NCBI GenBank assembly: GCA_944548615.1
Contig: OX155961.1
Location: 22,338,773 to 22,402,772, forward strand
Source of the DNA: Micropterix aruncella
Taxonomy: Eukaryota; Arthropoda; Insecta; Lepidoptera; Micropterigidae
Direction: 5' to 3'
Length of the DNA: 64,000 nucleotides
Below the pieces are notes generated by a model that had not been told where the DNA came from, made no database searches, and worked only from the letters and a program-made list of their open reading frames with translations. Each line of letters opens with the position of its first letter. Position 1 is the first letter of the stretch. Positions 24,101 to 33,100 of the stretch are shown one piece after another. A program made the translations under genes and the position numbers.

Positions 24101-27100
24101 ACTGCCACTCTTCGATTCTTAGCATCGGGAATGAAATCTGACTTCTATAATATCTAATTCGATTTTATAAATAATATCTAAATAAAATTCGAATATTCTA
24201 TCTAATTAAAATCTTATGCAGCTTTTTGTCGATAATGTTTTTTTTTTTTTATAATTTCTGTCCGTTACTTTCTATATTTTTCGATGAATTCTATCATTAT
24301 GATACGTCCAGATGACGACGATGACGCCGCCATGATAAAAACAAAAACACAGCACGCGCAATCATAGCGGGCACTGCGAGCGAACTGACGCGTTGGATTG
24401 CAGATTGCGCACTCACGGTCAGTTTGGCGCGACGCGCCAGTTGGATTATGGTAGCCACGGAAAAATTTCGTGGCGCGTCGTCAGTTAAAATTCTGGAGTG
24501 ATGATTCGACACTCACGATCAAATTTTGGATGCACGCCAGTTCAACTGACGCGAAAAACTGACCGTCAATGCCCAGCTTTAGATTGCGTAGTCTGCAAAT
24601 ATGCTTTCATGAAAATTAAATGACATAATTTTTTCCACAGCGATTGCATAGAGGAAGTAAAAGAGGAGAAGCTTAATCTAGCCTCGTTCCTGATTCAAAG
24701 GGCGTGCTGCAACTCGGCCCTCGCTAACTATCTGTACTGGTATCTGCTCATCGAGTGCGAGGATCAAGATACACTAGTCAAGCAAGATAGCACCGTCAGA
24801 GAGATGTATCTCACCGTTATGAAGATGTTCTCGCAGACTCTGGCGAAAGGTATGTTGCTTGCGGCCGAATTCCGAATCCCACCAACCAATCAGGGATTTT
24901 CGATCTTTAGTCGTTGAATATTCAGTAGCATATGTAATATAGTGAGACTGGTGGACCAACATCGAAAGAGACCTCAAGAAAGCCCAATTGTCCTAACCGA
25001 CAACCCAAGATCGTTTTATCTGACGCAGAAAAGTGAGAACAACCCCAGTTAGTTAGTTAGTTTGTCTGGGCTTTTTTCTCGCACTTGGCCTCTTGATCGG
25101 GCCGTTGTGCGTGGCTCATGTTTCTATTTGTGTTTATGTTACTCCAGCCAACCCAGGCTGTCCCAGAAGGTTAGCAGCCTGTTTGGGTTCGGGACAGATG
25201 CTGGAGATTGTAGTATTTTTGCCCGTTGCTCTGCCACGCTCCTGCATTCCATGAGCACATGCTGTGGCGTTTCTTCCTCCTCCATGCATCCTCTGCATAG
25301 AGGGCTGTCTGTCACACCTATGGTAAACAGGTGTTTGTTTAGGGGACAGTGGCCTGTCATAGTACCTATGACTTTACTGATTTTGTCCCTTTTTAATCTG
25401 GTGAGGTTGCGGGCAAGTTTTTTAGACGCTTCGGGAACCGCGTTCTTTGTTTGCCTGCATCCTGCGTTTTTTTTCCGTTCTGTAAGGTGGGTTTCATCAG
25501 TGGAGAACAACCCCAAATAATGGGAATAGGAGAGTATGAAGACGATATGTAATATATAAGAGAGTGATAACTATTCCTCATTAATATTATTATCATTATT
25601 TATTCTGGACAGGCAGCTTTGCTGATACGTCCAGATCAGATAAACAATATTGACAAGTTTTTAGGTACAAATCGCGTCTGTTTTTAAATTGATTGACAGA
25701 GCTTGCACTAATCATTTCAAATGGTAATGTATTCCACATGTCCACCACTTTATTTTGCAGAACGTTTAAACCCTAGATTACTAACCTTTGTCGATTCGAC
25801 GACGCGGATTAAAAAAAACCCGTGTAAACTTCTAGCGATTGCATCTCTTTTATACTACTATTAATATCAAGCAACCCGTTGCCCCCGGAATGGACGGTGC
25901 TACTTAGAGTGTAGTAAGCTTGTGTGCGCCATTACAGCAATCGTGGGTCGTCGACTTAACGAAGGTTAGTAATCTAGAGTTAAAAGGATTATATTCAAAT
26001 TTTGCGCGGTTGAGTTGTTTCCTGTTTACGTCAAAGATTTGTGTTAACGTTGAATTTGTAAATATTCTCTAGCTCGGGTAGGTACATTGTAATAATTTGT
26101 GAGACTTTTATACATCTCAATCAGACCCTTTCTTTGTCTTCTTTGTTTGAGAGTAGTCAATCTAAGTAATTCCAAGCGATCTTTATAATTCCTAATATTC
26201 AGGCTCGCTGGAATTTTGGTTACCCTTCGCTGTGAATATTACCATAATTGCTCTCTCAAAGTTTGATCTAGCCGTCTTCATACACCCTGAAAAACTTCTA
26301 TTAAGGTGATTCGTCGCGGTCCGAGGAAACTATTCTGATAATAGATGGCGTTGTAAGCAATATTAACAGAAAAATACGATTTTTAGCTCTCTCAGTGCAG
26401 TAAAAATTACGAAATAAATTTACCGGGAACTTTACATATACACGGTTCGATGTACTTCGTATCACCGCGATAATCAACCGCATTACGAAATTAATGGGGA
26501 AAACAGACCAATTTCGGTTCAGAACCGAAATTGGTCTGTTTTCCCCATTAATTTCGTAATGCGGTTGATTATCGCGGTGATACGAAGTACATCGAACCGT
26601 GTATATGTAAAGTTCCCGGTAAATTTATTTCGTAATTTTTACTGCACTGAGAGAGCTAAAAATCGTATTTTTCTGTTAATATTGCTTACAACGCCATCTA
26701 TTATCAGAATAGTTTCCTCGGACCGCGACGAATCACCTTAAAACTACAATTTTGTATACTTATAGGACGCTCAATGTCAAACTTATAGGGCATCCTTCGA
26801 AAGCGTTTTTAGTGTACATTTTTTTAAATATATTTTTTTTACAGGTAGTCCCGAATTGCAGAAACGTCGCTCTTTCCTCGCCCGTCAACAGACATTCATA
26901 GACAAGCTCGTGAAACTCGTTAAAACCGTGACGAGAGAGAGCGGCAACCGCACAAAGAAGACGGAACGGCTACAGCAGCTACTCGCCGATACGGAAATGT
27001 TCAAATTCAACTTCACAAACTTCGAGCCGATCCCGTTTCCCCTCGACCCGAACGTGTACATCAAAGGGATCGTTGCGAAAAAGGCGAGTCTCTTTAAATC

Positions 27101-30100
27101 GGCGCTGATGCCGTCGAAGCTGTCATTCCTGACGACGGACGGCGTGGAGTACTGCGCCATCTTCAAACACGGAGATGACCTGCGGCAAGATCAGCTGATC
27201 CTGCAGATGATCACTCTCATGGACAAGTTGCTGCGGAGGGAGAATCTGGATCTGAAGCTGACGCCGTACAAAGTGCTTGCCACCAGCTCCAAGCACGGCT
27301 TTTTGCAGTTTATCGAATCCGTGACGGTGGCGGAGGCCGTTGCCTCGGAGGGCAGCATACATAATTTCTTTAGGAAGTATCATCCGTGCGAAGGCGCTCC
27401 GTACGGAATCAAACCTGAAGTGATGGATACTTATATTAGGAGTTGCGCTGGATATTGCGTCATCACTTATTTATTAGGTTTGTACACTGTTTTCCTCCTT
27501 TTACTTTACCGACCCACCGACCGATAACTATTGTGAACATGCATTTTTTTTTAAGATGATGGAAATATCTATGTTGACCCCCTTGAGACGATTAACACCA
27601 TTTCCAGATGAAAGTCTGTCTGTGTCTGTGTGTATTCCTCCGCAATAGCACCCAACGAAAAATTAATCCTATTGACCTGAAATTTGGCATGCAGTCATCA
27701 TTTCGTCATGGCAAGAGTGGAAAAGGTTGTGGTTGAAATAGCTAGTAATTTTTTGATCTCGAAACGGACTTATAGCCTTGAAATTTGGTACACAGATGCC
27801 TTGTTGGGCTGAAATCACATTGAATTTTTGTCGGTCAGTATATTTGCGTAAACGACTGAATCGAAGGTGTTTAATGCTCTGCATTCTCTGCCACTATCCG
27901 CACTTGTCACTAACTACCCCTTTTAATCAGGTCTACATCCTTCCCAAAGGGATATCACACTCAAAATCTTTCCATAAGTCCTTGTCCACTTGCCTGGAAA
28001 GTCTTGGGGTGATAGGAAAGTCTCTCGGCGCACCATGTTTACCCATGGCGAAATTTGTATCAGTGTTGTATGGCAGCTTATGATAGTTTGTCCACGAACC
28101 GGACGTTTTCACTACTACTGATGTGGTGGTTAATTTTTTGGTTGTGGTTCTGAGTGCTAGAAGTTCAATTACCTTTAAGGTTCCTCTTTATAATCTCACC
28201 TGCAGCCTCAATATTTAACAGGCTGGCAGCTTACGCTGATGGGCCTGAGTCCTTGCTTGCATTACAGTTTTTGTAGTATAAGTCCAGTTTATTTAAGTCA
28301 TAGACACTATTGGCACTGATATTTTCACTAGGATGAGCATTCCATTCAATTATCACTGTACTGCTGAGGAAATGTTATGATTGGAATGGAATAATTCACA
28401 CTGGAGTTTCAGATGATGCCCACGCATATATGTGTTGGTGTTTATGGTGTAGATAGTCTGCAACCTGGGAACGTCATACGACGCAGTCAGGATCTTACGT
28501 GTCTCGATTAAGTCACCCCGTGCCCTGCGTTCGTTGCTCCGAGTGGTCAATGCGAGAGCCGTCAATCTTTCAACTTAAAGGCAATGTAGTCGCTCTTCGC
28601 TGAACCTTCTCTAGATCGATATCCTTCCTAAAGTATGGGTTTCAGATCTGAAAGGAGTGTTCTAAAATATACTATATCAAAAATTGTGGTGTGAGGTTAA
28701 TTTTAAATCTCAGTGTCATTACCTGTTTATGATATCCTTCTCTTGATATTTTTAGGAGTCGGAGACCGGCATCTGGATAACTTACTGTTGACGACAGCGG
28801 GTGCTTTATTCCACATAGACTTTGGCTATATTTTGGGCAGAGATCCCAAACCGCTGCCACCCCCAATGAAACTTAGCAAAGAAATGGTGGAAGCGATGGG
28901 CGGAGTCAATTCTGAACATTTTCAGGAATTTAGGAAACAGTGCTATACGGCATTTTTGCACTTGAGAAGGTATGTTTTTTCACGGATAAATCTATCTGCG
29001 ATTGGCGATAATCAGATGTAGAGAAAGATGTATAGCTTCACTCTATTACGCACTGTCTTTACGCCTTCTGTATCAGCGATCGTTGCTGAGTTCTGCTGAA
29101 GCGTCTGATGTTTTCCTCGGTTTTAGCAAGATTTTAGGTTAACGCATTGACTCGATTCTCAAGTCTACTATTATATTTTAATTGAAAGAAAATGGATGCC
29201 TACCGCTCGAAAGTACATTTTACTAGATTTACTTCACAGGGGCGAATGCGACTGTCGCGGACGTTGCGTGCCGGCACTCTGCATTCAATGGGTGTTGGGG
29301 CGTGTAGTTCAATTTCTACTGCCGCGAAAACAACTCCACAATACAATACAATCAACTACTCCAGTAGATAGGCATTCCTACACTTGGATGCGTCACAAAA
29401 TTAAATGCTAAAAATTTAAATAATAAAAACATAACTATCATGATAGTTGTCATGGCTGTAATATTATATTCAATGTTACCTACATACATACAAATAATCA
29501 AAATATACTAATGTGATTTAACCCCTTGAGCGGCAAACGGGACAATTGTCCCACAATTGAAATTACCGTAGAGCGGCAAAGGGGACATCTGTCCCAGCCG
29601 AGATCGGCGCCGATGTTTTCCAATTATTTACCCTTGATACCTCACATAAATCATACGGCCTGTAGTATGTGCGAAAAGAGGAGAAGATTCTCTGTCGTTA
29701 ACTAGTTGGTTCATTATTTTTCATACAGTCGCCATTTTTTAGTCTATGATTGAATCAAACCAAACCAAAAACTTCAATATTCATGTTGATTTTCAACACC
29801 GAATATTTTTTTTATTTTTGTATGGGTATAAGTAAAACGAAGTCATAGGTTGAATGAAGCATATTATAATTATTATAAAAGTATTCACAATTTCTTGTAT
29901 AGGGTGATTTATTTCCAGAAAAAACATAGAAATGTTACAAGGCAGTTTTTTTCTGTACCACAACTTTGACAGATAATTCTGAATAATGCTTATTGCTTTA
30001 CAAAACGACGTTACACGTATCTAATAGCAAATTTCAAAAGGAACATAAAACAGGTCTTCTTCATACGATCCGTATAGTAGTTTCGGAGTAATCGTCGTTT

Positions 30101-33100
30101 TCCTGAAACGCTATATTTTTGTTGTGATGTAATCTTCTTCTTCGCGTTCTCTAAGAGAAACTACAATTCAAACGTCAGCGCTCGAGGTATTAAGAGTCAG
30201 GGAGAATAATATATTAAAATAGAAATGCAAATTCTAATAATCAATTACAATAATCAAAGAAAATTTATTTTATTGTCAATCCAGCAATATGCCAATCAAG
30301 ATGTGGCTGTAAGAGTCTTATGAGGCACTGGGAAAAGGAAGCAGCGGGCAAACCTCGCTCCCTTACTACCAGATTTGGATGGATTTTTCCTTCCTTCAGT
30401 CTGGTCACAGATTTGAAGTTGCTTGCGCGGACTCTACCTGATAACCTGATATTAGCAGTAATTCAGTTCAAATTTATCGTGGACCGTGGCGCCCTTTGCC
30501 CGTCAATATCACACGGGATCGGGCGGCCAATGGATCGTTTCTAAGGTGACTGATATTAGGTCAACAACTACCCCCGCTGCTTAGGAAACGTACGTTTCCA
30601 AACCCCCCCGGTTATTCGTCGTAGTGCACAGTTGATTGGCTTATGTCACATGGTGTGCAAACTGCCCAGTCGCGCAGAACCGCACAAACCGTTCGCAGAG
30701 GCCTTTCCGGGTCAGTCCCGCTTCGAGGAGGCTACAGGTTGGAAGCAGAACCGATAGTTGGGAAGGCCTTAAAAACACAAATAAGCCATCAGATCGACAC
30801 GATCTGTGCCAACTGGCATTGCGGCCCTCCCGTGAAGGCGGCCAATGTAACTTTGCCGATAGATTGGGAAAAACTATTATCTAATTCAATGCGGTGAGAA
30901 CTGATTTTCTTTCAATAAAAATGTCAAATAATAGCGGATCTTGTTATTGCTTAAATGTAAAACATTAGGCGAGATTGCTCTGGAAAAAAGAATTTCAATA
31001 TTGGAGTTGCTAGTTGTACTTTGTATGCCCATACTAGGATACTATTTTTGCTGTTCTCGTGTAGAAAGGGCCTAATATAGATCTTTGGAAAACAGATATT
31101 TTGTTCTTGTATATATAAAATAGGCAAAATTCAGCGTGGATAACATTAACAGAGTGAACAGCTTTTTTCCCATTAATTACAGGCACGCCAACTTGATGTT
31201 AAATCTGTTCTCTTTAATGATCGATGCAACTGTACCAGATATTGCTCTAGAACCTGATAAAGCCGTAAAGAAAGTACAGGACAAATTAAGGTAAGGATTT
31301 AACTGTTATTATTTAAAGTGGAAAATCTTACAGTGGGATCTTAGACCGTAGCTATAACTCCATGTGTCGTCTAATTTCAAACTCCGTCAGACCAAGATAG
31401 GTTTATTTTACAGTAGGACCAATTTTCTGTTAATAATAGTTACATCTATATAAATAAAAATGAAATGCTGTTCGTTGGTAACTGCATATTAGGTTGAACA
31501 ACGGCGGAAACAAGGAAACCTAACTACGTTACCCACATGTATTTTCCACCGATGTATTAAGTGGTTTTTTTTTCAGCCCATCCAAGCAACCACGAATGTT
31601 TCCATTTGCGTTTGCTATTAGTCAAAGTTCGTGGCACAACATCATTTCTACATCTACGTACCTACTGATAATAATGGTGTTGTGCGATATCTCGCCTCGT
31701 AATTTTACCGTCTGACGGGGATATCAAGTGGGTTGTTGCGGATCAATTAAGAAGACGGTGGAAGCATAGGAGAAATTGAAATTAGAATTGAAAAGTGGTC
31801 ATCGATATACGCTACTGAAAGGAATGTCACGTACCTCGTATGATCGACGTATGGTGACTGCAGCTTGGGGAGAGGAGTCCTCGGCGGCCGACGGAGGACG
31901 ACACTAGTTTTTGGGGTTCGAAATCTGCACTCGCAAATTTCACAAGGGCGGTGCGTCTGCGTGTATCGCCTGCTTGAATGTTGTACGTAATCCCGGTTCA
32001 CTGGCGCATGGCGCGAAGCGAAGGGTTGAGCTACCGAAGCTCGTAAGGGCACTTTCGAAGTCGTTACCCCAGAATTCGCAGTCGAAAACGGTTATTGTCC
32101 GGGTATGGAACGCGGTCGCGGTGCGCTCGATCGTCGCCGTTGGGTGCTGGCGTGTTACTGACGTCTGTGACGTCACTCTCCCGCGTACAGAGCGCTGATT
32201 TATCGGTCGAGCGTGTTAGTACGCGCCAATTCCAACAGATAGCGTATAATCGATTTGTGACCCGGGGAAATATGAAATATAGATTTAAATGAAATAGAAA
32301 TACCAACAGGTGTATTGATTGAACAGGTGTATTGTGTGGCACATATAGAGAAGCCTGTCAACGTTTGCCATTGCTAGAGAATGACACTCATTGGGAATAC
32401 ACCCTCCGAGATACTGTGATTTCGTTAAATGCTCAGCAAATACGAACATTGTTTTCGATAATAATCTCAACATGCTTTCCTTCGAAACCGATTGATTTGT
32501 GGACCAAATACAAAAATTACATATCTGATTTTGCATCAGATGCGTACTAGAATATCAATACCAGATTTGCAACTGACATGTGCTTGATGGTATACTATAA
32601 AACAAGGTATTAGGTCAACTAGGCAGCGCCCAATCGCACGACGCATTTATAGAAGAGTTAAAACGCGAAAAACAATACTTGTATGATTACGATGCATTGT
32701 GAGAATCAGTTCGAACGAACGTTCCGCTGTTGAATCGGCAACAGTGGAACCCTTACTTTTGCAAGGATGTAGATATCCTGGAAAAGGTACAGCGAAGGGC
32801 AACCAAAATGCCAGTGGGCCTGAAAAATAGGAATTATGAAGATCGCTTGAAATTACTTGGAATTACTACACTCAAACAAAGAAGACAAAGAGGGGACCTG
32901 ATTGAGACATATAAAATTCTAACACATTATTACGATGTACCTGCACTGAATAATATTTACAAATTCAACGTCAATACAAATCTTCGAGGTCACAACAAAA
33001 AACTCAACCGTACAAAATTTAAATCTAATCCTCTTAAGAACGTTTTGCCAAATAGAGTGGTGGACATGTGGAATAAACTACCATTTGAAGTGATTAGTGC

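Noticed and set aside
26301..26741. Palindrome as a read-through or assembly artefact
   Set aside because: Artefacts of unsplit hairpin reads mirror arbitrary flanks, whereas here symmetry stops exactly at TTAA on both sides. Long reads would still be needed to exclude it fully.
26559..26741. 60-residue protein on both strands of the palindrome
   Set aside because: Identical frames on both strands follow from the symmetry; there is no homology or codon signal.
31740..32260. Another solo LTR inside the Helitron
   Set aside because: It ends in TCCAACA like LTR copy 1, but I could not find a matching start or target duplication.
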